A stretch of DNA of 52,226 nt from Patescibacteria group bacterium (GTDB lineage: Bacteria; Patescibacteriota; Patescibacteriia; UBA1558; UBA10009), in assembly GCA_018818425.1 (NCBI GenBank), contig JAHISB010000037.1, forward strand, positions 1 through 52,226, in the 5' to 3' direction. The notes under the pieces were generated by a model. It did no database searches. It had not been told where the DNA came from and saw only the letters and a program-made list of their open reading frames with translations. A program made the position numbers and the translations under genes. Below are positions 23,418-30,945 of the stretch, one piece after another (within the stretch, counting starts at the first letter, position 1; the number at the start of each line of letters is the position of its first letter).

Positions 23418-24605
23418 TCAAAACCTCAAATGCCTGTTAATATCGGAAATGGCTTCAAACTCTTCCAGGGTTAAAATCTCCTTGCCGGCCGACTGGTACT
23501 GCTCAATTATTTCAGCCGCGGCCAGCTGATGCTCCATGCCCGCCTGGCCCACCGCCAGATACATTCTGTACAAAGGGCAGCTGCGCCAAGCTTTAAGGCC
23601 GGCCGCTTTTTTAATGAAGGAGTCTTGGGCCAGGGCCTCGATCCGGTTAACTATTTTTTCGGACCTGGCTCGGGTGTCCAGACCCAGCCGCCTGAAAGTG
23701 ATTAAATCCAAGCTGGCCAGTTCTTCGACCGGGCCAACCAGCTTATACTCCCTTTTAACATCGGACATTTTTCCTTCTTTGACCGGCCTTTGAAATTTAA
23801 ATAATTTTGGGGGGATTTTTTCAGCTTGCCGGAAAACAGCTTCAGCAGGCCTGGCTGGCTGGCTAACAGCGGTTGAACTTTCTATTTCTGGCATTAAAGA
23901 TATTTTCGGTTCTTGGCCAACTTTAGGAATTGGCTTTAATTCTGCCGCAGAAGACGGCGCAGCTTTTTGAAGCGGAAATGTTTTAGCTGAACTTGGCTTT
24001 GCGGAAACTTCATTTTTCTTTAATTCTTTTTCTTCTATGACCAAGCCCTGCTCCTTATTGATTTTTCCTTTAATGTCTTTAAGAAAAACCATGAGCTTTT
24101 CCGCCTGCTCAACAGAAAAATTCATGCCTCCTTCCGGCTCTGCCCTAACCAGCGCTTCCTGAAAATCCACGGCGGTTCTTCTGTCTCTTAAATAAGAAAA
24201 AATTATATTCTGCAATCGGCTTTGGAGCTGCTGGCTTAAAGAAAGCTGATGGTCGGCAATGGCTTTGTTAACAATCTTCTCTAAACCATATTTCTTTAAA
24301 TTATCCGCTTCAGCCGCGGGGGCGAATTTAGCCGCTTCCTCTTCGTCTTCGGGGTGAAAATAAAAACTGGCGGTTTTTTTTCTGACCGCCGGCGGCGGCG
24401 GCTGCAGCATGGGCTCTTCCATGCCGGTATCGATAGGCAGGTTGGGCGCAACGGGAGCTGGGGATGGGGCACTAACTTTTAACTGGCTGCTTAGAACTTC
24501 CTGATAATCTCTCAACTGCCCATGGCTATACAGCTTAAAACTGCCTGACTCGTCTTTGATCAGGATTTCTTCGTCGGTATTATTTTGTAAAACTTGGTCG
24601 GGCAT
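23418..24605 (-). CDS. Large soluble protein of the T4SS-like locus, unknown function
   Basis: The product has 395 residues with no signal or membrane helix. The N-terminus (about 1-30) has an EEILIKDESGSFKLYSHGQ segment. A Pro-rich linker (about 45-80) precedes a helical domain (about 95-195, ending with FLKDIKGKINKEQG), another low-complexity Ala/Pro/Lys linker, and a C-terminal helical domain (about 285-395, SLDLITFRRLGLD ... YLAVGQAGM ... EEFEAISDINRHL). I recognise no family. It is the first gene of the minus-strand block and may be a cytosolic assembly or regulatory factor. Confidence 0.7.
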   Translation of the reverse strand: MPDQVLQNNTDEEILIKDESGSFKLYSHGQLRDYQEVLSSQLKVSAPSPAPVAPNLPIDTGMEEPMLQPPPPAVRKKTASFYFHPEDEEEAAKFAPAAEADNLKKYGLEKIVNKAIADHQLSLSQQLQSRLQNIIFSYLRDRRTAVDFQEALVRAEPEGGMNFSVEQAEKLMVFLKDIKGKINKEQGLVIEEKELKKNEVSAKPSSAKTFPLQKAAPSSAAELKPIPKVGQEPKISLMPEIESSTAVSQPARPAEAVFRQAEKIPPKLFKFQRPVKEGKMSDVKREYKLVGPVEELASLDLITFRRLGLDTRARSEKIVNRIEALAQDSFIKKAAGLKAWRSCPLYRMYLAVGQAGMEHQLAAAEIIEQYQSAGKEILTLEEFEAISDINRHLRF

Positions 24606-24640
24606 TTATACAAATAATTGTTTAATCATGGCAGGATTTG

Positions 24641-24732
24641 TTTTCAAAGTCATTCTGAGCGTCAGCGAAAAATCCCGATGTTGAACGAACGTTCAATTTT
24701 CTACGAGATCCCTCGGCTTCGCTCGGGATGAC
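24641..24732. repeat. Palindromic element GTCATTCTGAGCG...CGCTCGGGATGAC
   Basis: The outer ends GTCATTCTGAGCG and CGCTCGGGATGAC are inverted with mismatches. Inside are GAAAAATCCC and GAACGAACGTTC. It lies just downstream of the truncated PEP-synthase-like gene. A related element is at 25803-25888. Confidence 0.75.
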
Positions 24733-24751
24733 AGCGATAACAAATCCTCTG

Positions 24752-25737
24752 TTATAACGTCGTTATCGGCCGCGACTGCAGAATATAAAATTTATTTTTA
24801 TATACCGCCCATTCAATATCCTGCGGACATTTATAATGCTGTTCGATTTTTTTGATTATTTTAGAAAGTTCAATAATCTGCCGGCCGGTCAGCTTTTGTT
24901 TTGCTTGTTTAAACTTTAAGACTGGCTTGATAACACTGCCTCCGCCCGGCTTCATAACAATCTGCTTTTCTTGAACGCTGATATTAATATCTAAAATGGT
25001 TTCTTCTTTTTTATGAACTACGTATGAATCCGGAGTGATAGCGCCGGAAACTATGGCCTCGCCCAAACCGTAGCCGGCTTCAATGATTAATTGATTCCTG
25101 TCCTTGGTAACCGGAGGACGCTAAAGGCCACGCCCGAAACTTCGGAGTCAACCATCTGCTGAACCGCCGCCGCCACGCTGACCGCAACTTTATGCAGTTT
25201 TTTTTCAAAATGCAGTTTTTTTTCAAAACGATGAAATATGGCTCTGGGCGTAAATAGCGATGCCCAGCATTTCTTGACTGCCTCTACTAAATTTTTTTCA
25301 TTAACGTATAAAAAGGTGTCCAGTTCCCCGGCCCACGAAGCAACTTTTGAATCCTCGGCTGTAGCTGATGAACGAACAGCCACCCACTTGATCTTGAGTT
25401 TCTTAAATTCTTTAACGATTTCCCGGCTGATTTTTTCCGGAACTTGGGAGTCTAAAATAAGATCTCTGATTACATTAGAAGCTTTATCCACGCTGTTCAC
25501 ATCGTTATGCTTAACTTTGTTAAGCTCTGCTTCTATGGCCACATTTAAATCCTGGCCAACGCCCACTGGCGGCGGCGTATCTTTTAAAAAACTGTCAAAA
25601 GCGCCGGCCAAAACCACAAAACCAGGCGGCACCGGCAGTTTGGCCTGCGTCATTTCACCCAAAGAAGCGCCCTTGCCGCCGGCCAGTTTTACGCTTTTAT
25701 TATTAAATTTATTAAAAGTAAGAGTGATGTTATCCAT
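24752..25737 (-). pseudogene. PEP synthase/PPDK N-terminal ATP-binding domain, frameshifted and truncated
   Basis: The first frame (25087-25737) encodes KLAGGKGASLGEMTQA, LPVPPGFVV, AVRSSATAEDS and GVAFSV, the pyruvate/PEP-dikinase N-terminal domain. The second (24752-25066, extending upstream) continues DRNQLIIEAGYGLGEAIVSGAITPDSYVV to YILQSRPITTL. The reading shifts near 25113-25120, where GTCCTCCG seems to have lost one base relative to a codon series for V-H-P-V-T. The protein stops right after this domain, so the phosphohistidine and PEP-barrel domains are missing; palindromic elements lie on both sides. An 18-bp tandem duplication (FEKKLH twice) lies at about 25196-25232. Either a decayed gene or a sequencing slip in a stand-alone domain. 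Confidence 0.8.
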
Positions 25738-25802
25738 ACTTATTTTTCAGACTTAATTATAACACAAAACATGATGTTTCCACAACAAAAAAGCTTTACT
25801 TA

Positions 25803-25888
25803 TTGTCATCCCGAGCGAAGCTGAGGGATCTTGATGAAATAACAATAATCGCTGGGCAACAAGATTTCTCGGGTAAACTCGAAATGAC
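25803..25888. repeat. Palindromic element GTCATCCCGAGCG...CTCGAAATGAC
   Basis: It opens GTCATCCCGAGCGAAGCTGAGGGATC and closes AAGATTTCTCGGGTAAACTCGAAATGAC. It is of the same family as 24641-24732, and the two together bracket the truncated PEP-synthase-like gene. Confidence 0.75.
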
Positions 25889-25944
25889 ATTGTAAGTAAA
25901 GCTTTTCCCTAACCTTAGCCAAAATTCAACAAAACATTCAACAG

Positions 25945-26040
25945 TGTTTTGACTTTTCCGCGAAAGGCCCGCTTCGCCTCTCGACTTTGCTCGAGGCGAG
26001 CGGATCGGCCTTAGGCCGAGGTTTTTTGGCCATATGAGTT
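25945..26040. repeat. Cluster of short hairpins
   Basis: CGCTTCGCCTC...GAGGCGAGCG (about 25970-26003) and CGGCCTTAGGCCG (about 26004-26017) follow each other. The remainder of the 25738-26250 gap holds the other repeats listed here and no gene. Confidence 0.6.
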
Positions 26041-26098
26041 TGACTTTGAATATGTGTATATACCCCTTCGCTTTTATAATTCCGAAGTGGCGGAGCTT

Positions 26099-26195
26099 AG
26101 CATGAGAGCATTGGAACATGAGAGCATTGGAGCATTGGAATATTGGAACATTGGAGCACTTGCTCTCATGCTCCCATGCTCTCATGCTAATCTTC
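26099..26195. repeat. 8-bp unit hairpin array
   Basis: Units GAGCATTG, GAACATGA, GAGCATTG, GAATATTG and GAACATTG run to a central GAGCACTTGCTC, then inverted CTCATG / CTCCCATG units follow. It has the same family and architecture as 23256-23416. Confidence 0.85.
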
Positions 26196-26250
26196 CGGGC
26201 ATTATACGGAATTATTTAAGCAATTGAGTATAAATTAAATAAACTCATCT

Positions 26251-26862
26251 TTAACTTAATTGATCGATAAATTTTTTCCTTAGTTTGCTGAACTTATAAA
26301 CATTAAGATTCAACTGTTCAATTTCTTTAGTGTCTTTAACTAAAGATAATAAATCATTTCTAAAAACTGATAACTTATTATCGGCAATCAATTTTTTATA
26401 TAAATCAAAATTTAATTTATCCAAAGCCAGCAGCGATAAAATATCCAGCTTGTCTTTTTCGCCCTTGACAGAGCCGCGCCTGGCCAAATAGGCCTGTTGC
26501 TTTAAAATCAGCAAAATTTCCAGTGTTGGAACTTTAAATCCTTCCAATAATCGAGAAGTTTTTTGGATGTCCTCAATAGGCAGGCAAAATTCCGAATAGC
26601 GCGGCAGATAAATATCAATATCAACTTCTTCAATGGAAATTTCATACTTCTTTAATCTGTCGTTTTTAAAAACTTCATAATTTTCTTTTAGTTTGGAAAG
26701 TTCTTCAAAATCAATGATGATATCTATGTCTTTGGATTTTAAGGAATGGGTATAGAAAAAAACCGCCCAGCCGCCGATTAAAATAAACCGGCAGCTGTCT
26801 TTAAATTTCTTTAACATTATAAAACTCTTTTCCGTGACAAAATTTTGGTAATATTCGTTCAT
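26251..26862 (-). CDS. AbiEii-like nucleotidyltransferase (toxin of a type IV toxin-antitoxin pair)
   Basis: The product has 203 residues. The DNA polymerase beta-like nucleotidyltransferase signature is present: ILIGGWAVFFYTHSL (G30-G31) followed by SKDIDIIIDF with acidic residues D45 and D47; IEEVDIDIYL supplies the likely third acidic residue. The C-terminal half is helical, with KVPTLEILLILKQQAYLARRGSVKGEKDKLDI, as in AbiEii/DUF-type nucleotidyltransferases, where this Lys/Arg-rich stretch binds substrate. Known AbiEii toxins transfer nucleotides to tRNA or other targets and inhibit growth. It starts 3 nt after the stop of the winged-helix gene, so the two are co-transcribed. It is a short single-domain form. 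Confidence 0.8.
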   Translation of the reverse strand: MNEYYQNFVTEKSFIMLKKFKDSCRFILIGGWAVFFYTHSLKSKDIDIIIDFEELSKLKENYEVFKNDRLKKYEISIEEVDIDIYLPRYSEFCLPIEDIQKTSRLLEGFKVPTLEILLILKQQAYLARRGSVKGEKDKLDILSLLALDKLNFDLYKKLIADNKLSVFRNDLLSLVKDTKEIEQLNLNVYKFSKLRKKFIDQLS

Positions 26863-26865
26863 AGG

Positions 26866-27444
26866 TTAGAAAATTTTCTTTTTTAATGATTCTAAAAAAT
26901 CTTTGGCCTGCCACTCTTTTAAATTCCATAAATCAACAAACAGTTGAGCCAGAGTCAGCCGTTGTCCATAATTCTTTAAATTGGCATCGGGTTTTAAAAC
27001 TATCAGACTGGGCCCGCCGGACTGCTTAGGAAATCTTTTTTTAATTTCAGCTAAATTATCCGCATAAACATAAACCTTATCATAATCTGCCGGCGCCTCT
27101 TTAAACCTTGCCTGATAGGCAGAGTAGCCGCCTAAAACTACTTCGGCCGGCAGCTGCCCCACGATTTGAGATACCGGTAAATCAAGGCGGGTTTGGTAAA
27201 TAACTTCTTTAGCTAAATTTCTATAGGTGGCCCAGATAGCCAATAATTTCTCCATATCAACTACTTCAAAAAAACGGCCGCTAACCTTAACGGCCCCGGC
27301 TTGACGAGGCACCTTTAAAGCATTAAAAACCGTGCTTAACGAAAAGCCCAATTTTTCAGCTAAATTCTTTTGAGTAAACTTAAAAACCTTCCTTTCAAGG
27401 GCTTGATAAAGTATTTCCCGCCAAATTATCTCTTTTTTAGTCAT
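26866..27444 (-). CDS. AbiEi-like winged-helix antitoxin/repressor
   Basis: The product has 192 residues. The N-terminal 60 residues form a winged helix-turn-helix (FTQKNLAEKLGFSLSTVFNAL followed by a RQAGAVKVSGRFFEV wing). The C-terminal part (about 65-192) has LPAEVVLGGYSAYQARFKEAPADYDKVYVYAD, the pattern of AbiEi-type antitoxin domains, which counter the partner nucleotidyltransferase. Upstream, a perfect-consensus promoter has a TTTCGA...TCGAAA palindrome laid over its -10 box, the expected operator for negative autoregulation. The gene comes first in the pair, followed by the toxin after 3 nt. The assignment rests on architecture and gene pairing. Confidence 0.75.
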   Translation of the reverse strand: MTKKEIIWREILYQALERKVFKFTQKNLAEKLGFSLSTVFNALKVPRQAGAVKVSGRFFEVVDMEKLLAIWATYRNLAKEVIYQTRLDLPVSQIVGQLPAEVVLGGYSAYQARFKEAPADYDKVYVYADNLAEIKKRFPKQSGGPSLIVLKPDANLKNYGQRLTLAQLFVDLWNLKEWQAKDFLESLKKKIF

Positions 27445-27508
27445 TTTTGCTAAAATTAGCCAAATTTTAATATTTTATTTCGTTTTTTGCTATTGAAATT
27501 TAACCTCA

Positions 27509-27542
27509 TTTCGATTATATTCGAAAATTAGAAAAATGTCAA
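27509..27542 (-). promoter_or_regulatory. Perfect promoter with palindromic operator for the AbiE-like pair
   Basis: On the minus strand TTGACA (27537-27542), 17 nt and TATAAT (27514-27519) form a consensus promoter. The palindrome TTTCGA-TTATAT-TCGAAA (27509-27526) covers the -10 box, so a dimer of the winged-helix protein bound there would block transcription. The start site is near 27507, leaving a leader of about 63 nt. Confidence 0.8.
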
Positions 27543-27607
27543 ATTCATTGATTCATATTTAATGGTGAGAATGAACTAAAATAAAAATTTACCTGTTTTT
27601 AGATTAT

Positions 27608-28819
27608 TTAATTCCTCCTAAAAACAAATATTTCCCTCTGAACTCTTTGCCCGGGCCTGGAATAAATTATCGACCTTCTCGGTTCCTCGCCTAAAGGTTC
27701 AATAATAAATCCCATTCTTTTAATATCATTAAGAACATCCAATTTTTGATTATTGACTATCGGGAAAATGATGACAACTTTTCCGCCTTTTTTCAAGACT
27801 TTAAAAAATTCTTCAAAAGCAGATAAATATAATTTGGAGAGATCTTTGATGACTTTAGCGGGATTGCTGATTTTTAGCGATGGGCCCAAATAAGGTTCGG
27901 TGATTACAGTATTGATTGATTCCGGACGGATTTTTTCCGAAAGCTTTTTTACATCAAGCTGATAAACCTCAACGCCCGACAAATCAACATTGAGCTTGGT
28001 CTTTAGCCATTTAAGATTATTTTGAGTAAACTCAACGGCCTTTTTTGAGACATCCGAACCGATGATATTTTTATAGCCCAGCAGCAGGGCTTCTTGGATT
28101 ATTGTGCCCGATCCGCAAAAGGGATCTAAAATTTTCTGGTCAACAGCTGTCCGGCTTAAGTTAAGCATCATTTTAGCCAGCTTGGGCGGCAGCAGGCCCG
28201 ATTTATCGTCGCGCTGGGGCCGGCCATAGTCGCGCTTGGAATAATCTTCGAACTTTTGAACGCTCAATGTATAACCAAGATAAAATTGATCTTCCGAGGG
28301 AATAATGACAACATCAACGCCCTGATCTAAAAGTTTTTCCTTCTGGACAATGACCGATGATAGATTAGGTTCTTTAGAAACAACGAATCGCGATTTTACT
28401 CCCCGCTCTTTGAGCTGTTTTTTAATTTCCAGACCGATTCTTTTAAAATCTTTGATATCGGCTTTGCCATAGATACTAAAACCAAATTGATACTTTTGGT
28501 CTTTGATCTTGAGTCTTCGGTTTTTAACAACTTCTCCAATGGCTTCTTTTAACTCGATTCGCGATATGCCCGCTTCGACTCCTAAGCGAGGCGAGCGATT
28601 CGCGATATGCGATATCTTAACGGTTCCTCCCAGTCTTTCCTGAAGCTCCTGAACAGTAATCTGATTATTAGTTTCAATAATAAAAACCTGCTCATTTAAA
28701 AAAATGGTTTGATAGGCAATGCCCATAAACCTAAAAAGGTTTTCGATCTCTGCTTTAGAAAGCTCCCAGGCATGGCCCAAGACAAAACCGTATTTTTGTT
28801 TGCTTTGGTTGAATAACAT
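27608..28819 (-). CDS. THUMP-domain RNA methyltransferase (Trm11/TrmG10-like)
   Basis: The product has 403 residues. The N-terminal 190 residues hold a ferredoxin-like start and a THUMP RNA-binding domain (FGFSIYGKADIKDFKRIGLEIKKQL). The catalytic class I methyltransferase domain (about 220-403) has KMMLNLSRTA, SAM-binding motif I DPFCGSGTIIQEALL and motif IV TEPYLG in place of the usual NPPY/DPPY. This layout is that of the Trm11/TrmG10 group, which makes N2-methylguanosine in tRNA; the exact target here is inferred. A palindromic repeat (28555-28615) has inserted in frame at about residues 69-88 (RSPRLGVEAG). The gene has a leaderless promoter. Confidence 0.85.
   Translation of the reverse strand: MLFNQSKQKYGFVLGHAWELSKAEIENLFRFMGIAYQTIFLNEQVFIIETNNQITVQELQERLGGTVKISHIANRSPRLGVEAGISRIELKEAIGEVVKNRRLKIKDQKYQFGFSIYGKADIKDFKRIGLEIKKQLKERGVKSRFVVSKEPNLSSVIVQKEKLLDQGVDVVIIPSEDQFYLGYTLSVQKFEDYSKRDYGRPQRDDKSGLLPPKLAKMMLNLSRTAVDQKILDPFCGSGTIIQEALLLGYKNIIGSDVSKKAVEFTQNNLKWLKTKLNVDLSGVEVYQLDVKKLSEKIRPESINTVITEPYLGPSLKISNPAKVIKDLSKLYLSAFEEFFKVLKKGGKVVIIFPIVNNQKLDVLNDIKRMGFIIEPLGEEPRRSIIYSRPGQRVQREIFVFRRN
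28555..28615. repeat. In-frame palindromic insertion in the methyltransferase gene
   Basis: GCGATTCGCGATATGC / GCCCGCTTCGACTCCTAAGCGAGGCGAGCG / ATTCGCGATATGCGATATC contains hairpins like those at 1-139 and 25945-26040, flanked by GCGATATG repeats. It keeps the reading frame. Confidence 0.65.
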
Positions 28820-28825
28820 GTAATT

Positions 28826-28831
28826 ATTATA
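28826..28831 (-). promoter_or_regulatory. -10 box of the THUMP methyltransferase gene (leaderless)
   Basis: Minus-strand TATAAT ends 6 nt before ATG 28819, with a weak TTGTTT-type -35 about 16 nt upstream. The spacing is the same as for the genes at 1537 and 3476. Confidence 0.55.
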
Positions 28832-28873
28832 CCCGATTTAATGAATTAAACAATAATCAAAATAGGCAAGGCC

Positions 28874-28902
28874 TTGACACTTTTTTGATAATCTGACAAA
28901 AT
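28874..28902 (+). promoter_or_regulatory. Promoter of the rpsF-ssb-rpsR operon
   Basis: TTGACA (28874-28879), 17 nt, then CAAAAT (28897-28902). The predicted start near 28909 leaves a structured leader of about 93 nt. Confidence 0.65.
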
Positions 28903-28908
28903 ACTTAG

Positions 28909-29001
28909 GAACTGCTAGATTAGCAGATAATTTAACCGCATCCGCCAATATTGGCAGATCCTTCTATAAATTTATTGTAGAGGGTAAATTATTAAGAAAA
29001 C
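28909..29001 (+). promoter_or_regulatory. Structured leader of rpsF, candidate S6:S18-binding element
   Basis: CTGCTA-GAT-TAGCAG (about 28911-28925) is a perfect hairpin. Then TAATTTAaCC pairs with GGGTAAATTA and encloses GCCAATATTGGC and TCTATAAATTTATTGTAGA hairpins, giving a branched fold. In many bacteria S6:S18 binds the rpsF leader to repress the operon; whether the diagnostic motif is present here is unclear. Confidence 0.45.
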
Positions 29002-29484
29002 ATGCAAAATCAACTAAATCACTACGAATTTACCTTTATTATCCCCGGCAATGCGCCGGAAAGCGATCATCAGCAAATCTTCGGCAGGTTAAAATCCTTG
29101 CTGGAAAAAAACCAGGCCCAGAATATAGCCGGGGTTTCGGAAATTGGCAGAAGAAAACTTTCTTACCCCGTTAAACAGCTGCGGCATGGTTTTTATTTTA
29201 CCTGGGAACTGGATTTGCCGCCTCAAAACCTGGCGCCGGCCGAAAAAGAACTGAAAATTAATAAAGACGTTTTAAGATACTTGCTGGTTAAAAAACGCCT
29301 TAAAACAGCGGCAGAAGTCGCCAAAGAAGAAAAGGTTAAAACTATCCAAATTCAGCAACAGCTTAGAAAAGAAAAGGAAAAAGAAGCCGAGGCAGAAAAA
29401 AAAGAAAAAACCAAAAAAGAAAAAGTCAGCTTAGATGACTTAGATAAAAAACTGGACGAATTGTTAAGCGGGGAGATAAAATAA
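29002..29484 (+). CDS. rpsF: 30S ribosomal protein bS6
   Basis: The product has 160 residues. The S6 fold (about 6-100) is clear: HYEFTFIIPGN, GRRKLSYPVKQLRHGFYFTWEL and a KINKDVLRYLLVKK ending. The C-terminal 55 residues are a long charged Lys/Glu helix (KEKEKEAEAEKKEK) that makes the protein longer than the usual 95-135. bS6 binds the central domain of 16S rRNA with bS18. It heads the conserved rpsF-ssb-rpsR operon behind a structured leader. No Shine-Dalgarno sequence is visible before the ATG. Confidence 0.95.
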   Translation: MQNQLNHYEFTFIIPGNAPESDHQQIFGRLKSLLEKNQAQNIAGVSEIGRRKLSYPVKQLRHGFYFTWELDLPPQNLAPAEKELKINKDVLRYLLVKKRLKTAAEVAKEEKVKTIQIQQQLRKEKEKEAEAEKKEKTKKEKVSLDDLDKKLDELLSGEIK

Positions 29485-29594
29485 TTAAGTCTTCAGTTTT
29501 AAGTTATAAATTATTACTGCAACGAACTGACCTATAACTCACAACGCATATTCAATTCATTCAATACAATACTTATTGACTAATCAACAAACAT

Positions 29595-30053
29595 ATGGAT
29601 TTAAACAAAGCCACAATCATCGGCAATTTAACCAGGGATCCGGAAGTAAGAACCACGCCTTCCGGCATAAACGTGGCTAATTTTGGAGTAGCTACCAATC
29701 TGGTCTGGAACGACCAAAACGGGCAAAGGCAGGAAAAAGCAGAATTCCATAACGTGGTGGCCTGGAGAAAACTGGCGGATATCTGCGGCCAGTATTTAAA
29801 AAAGGGCGGCAAGGTTTATATCGAAGGCCGTCTGCAAACCAGGTCCTGGGACGACCAGAATGGCGTTAAAAGATACAGGACCGAAATTATCGCCGATAAT
29901 ATGATTATGCTCGACCGAGCCGGCCAAACGCCTGGCGGCAACTACAGCCAGCCCCAGCCCCCGCAAAACAACTCCCAACCGGAGCCGACCGAAACAGAAG
30001 CCGCTTCTGCTCCGGAAGAAAAAGAAATAAATGTGGATGATATCCCGTTTTAA
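29595..30053 (+). CDS. ssb: Single-stranded DNA-binding protein
   Basis: The product has 152 residues. The OB fold (about 1-110) has LNKATIIGNLTRDPEVRTTPSG, NFGVATN, EFHNVVAWRKLADICGQYLKKGGKVYIEGRLQTRSW and YRTEIIADNMIML. A Pro/Gln-rich flexible linker leads to the acidic tip DDIPF, through which SSB recruits replication and repair partners such as RecG. The protein coats single-stranded DNA as a tetramer. It stands between rpsF and rpsR, the classical order. A hairpin repeat array follows it. Confidence 0.96.
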   Translation: MDLNKATIIGNLTRDPEVRTTPSGINVANFGVATNLVWNDQNGQRQEKAEFHNVVAWRKLADICGQYLKKGGKVYIEGRLQTRSWDDQNGVKRYRTEIIADNMIMLDRAGQTPGGNYSQPQPPQNNSQPEPTETEAASAPEEKEINVDDIPF

Positions 30054-30059
30054 ATTACT

Positions 30060-30125
30060 ATGAGAACATGGGAGCATAGGAACATTGGAGCAAGTGTTCC
30101 AATGCTCTAATATTCCAATGCTCTA
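30060..30125. repeat. 8-bp unit hairpin array between ssb and rpsR
   Basis: GAGAACATGGGAGCATAGG-AACATTGGAGCA, a central AGTG, then TTCCAATGCTCTAATATTCCAATGCTCT. The two arms are complementary. Confidence 0.85.
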
Positions 30126-30164
30126 ATTAATTAATTTAATTAGAAATTAGAAACTTTATTACCT

Positions 30165-30395
30165 ATGACTAAATCAAAAAATCTACTTAGCAACGAGCGT
30201 TACTGCTATTTTTGCGTTAAAGCCATACCAGATATTGATTATAAAAACTGGCAGATTCTGCAGCGTTTTATTTCCTCCTATGGCAAAATTGTGCCCAGGC
30301 GCCGCAGCGGCGTGTGCATGAAGCATCAGCGGAAACTGGCCCAGGCCATTAAACGCGCCAGACACATGGCCTTGTTGCCTTACACCACTCGATGA
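30165..30395 (+). CDS. rpsR: 30S ribosomal protein bS18
   Basis: The product has 76 residues, the usual size. It has the S18 signature YCYFCVKAIPDIDYKN, then LQRFISSYGKIVPRRRSGVCMKHQRKLAQAIKRARHMALLPYTTR, which matches the family almost end to end. It binds bS6 and 16S rRNA. The TGA stop (30393-30395) is already part of the following 8-bp repeat array, showing that TGA is a stop codon in this organism. Confidence 0.96.
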   Translation: MTKSKNLLSNERYCYFCVKAIPDIDYKNWQILQRFISSYGKIVPRRRSGVCMKHQRKLAQAIKRARHMALLPYTTR

Positions 30396-30572
30396 GAGCA
30401 TGGGAGTATGAGAGCATGGGAGCATGAGAGCATGGGAGTATGAGAGCATGGGAGCATGAGAGCATGGGAGCATGAGAGCATGGGAGCATGAGAGCATAGA
30501 AGTCGTGTTCTAATGCTCCAATGTTCTAATGCTCCAGTGTTCTAATGCTCCAATGTTCTAATGCTCCAATGT
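30393..30572. repeat. 8-bp unit hairpin array touching the rpsR stop codon
   Basis: A long left arm of GAGCATGG/GAGTATGA/GAGCATGA units, a centre GAAGTCGTG, and a right arm of TTCTAATG/CTCCAATG/CTCCAGTG units. This is the longest array in the window. Confidence 0.9.
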
Positions 30573-30600
30573 TCTAATAATTAAAATGAAAGGCGATTTT

Positions 30601-30945
30601 ATGAAAAGTGAAATTTTTCGAAAACTATTACAATTAAAGATGGACAACTATGTCCATCTGGTATATAAAATTACCAAAGACTTTCCGTCTGACGAACGTT
30701 TTGGAGCCACTAGTCAATTAAGACGCTCATCACTCTCAATTATTCTAAACTTTATTGAAGGATTCGCTAGAAATAATGATAAAGTTTATAATAATTTTTT
30801 GAAAATATCATACGGTTCTTTAAAGGAAGCACAGTATCTGATTGATTTTTCCTATAAAGAAAATTATATTACAGAAAATCAATATACAACCTGTTTTAAT
30901 AGCATTGATGAAATCGGTAAAATGCTATGGACGCTTATAAAATAA
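30601..30945 (+). CDS. Four-helix-bundle protein (S23/23S rRNA IVS-type family)
   Basis: The product has 114 residues from ATG 30601, chosen because AAAGG lies 7 nt upstream; an in-frame ATG at 30586 adds five residues. The family pattern is clear: a first helix ending YVHLVYKITKDFPSDERFG, ATSQLRRSSLSIILNFIEGFARN, then FLKISYGSLKEAQYLIDFSYKENYIT and a last helix IDEIGKMLWTLIK. These proteins form pentamers, and are often encoded in intervening sequences of 23S rRNA genes, but also occur as free genes. Here it lies between rpsR and efp, with 8-bp repeat arrays on both sides, suggesting that it came in as a mobile unit. Its molecular role is not established. Confidence 0.88.
   Translation: MKSEIFRKLLQLKMDNYVHLVYKITKDFPSDERFGATSQLRRSSLSIILNFIEGFARNNDKVYNNFLKISYGSLKEAQYLIDFSYKENYITENQYTTCFNSIDEIGKMLWTLIK

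Noticed and set aside
15281-24605. Conjugative element (ICE)
   Set aside because: VirB4, PrgI and pilin-like genes are present, but no relaxase, coupling protein or integrase is seen, and the genes are scattered among housekeeping genes.
25796-26185. Minus-strand frame of 129 codons
   Set aside because: Its first part simply translates the 8-bp array (CSNVPIFQCSNALMFQCSHA), and the rest translates other repeats.
30390-30400. Recoded TGA (code 25, as in some CPR groups)
   Set aside because: rpsR ends at TGA exactly where S18 proteins end, and conserved genes contain no in-frame TGA at Gly positions, so the standard code applies.
30183-30497. Minus-strand frame of 104 codons
   Set aside because: It translates the 8-bp array (repeated LPCSHAPMLSYSHA) and then runs antisense through rpsR.
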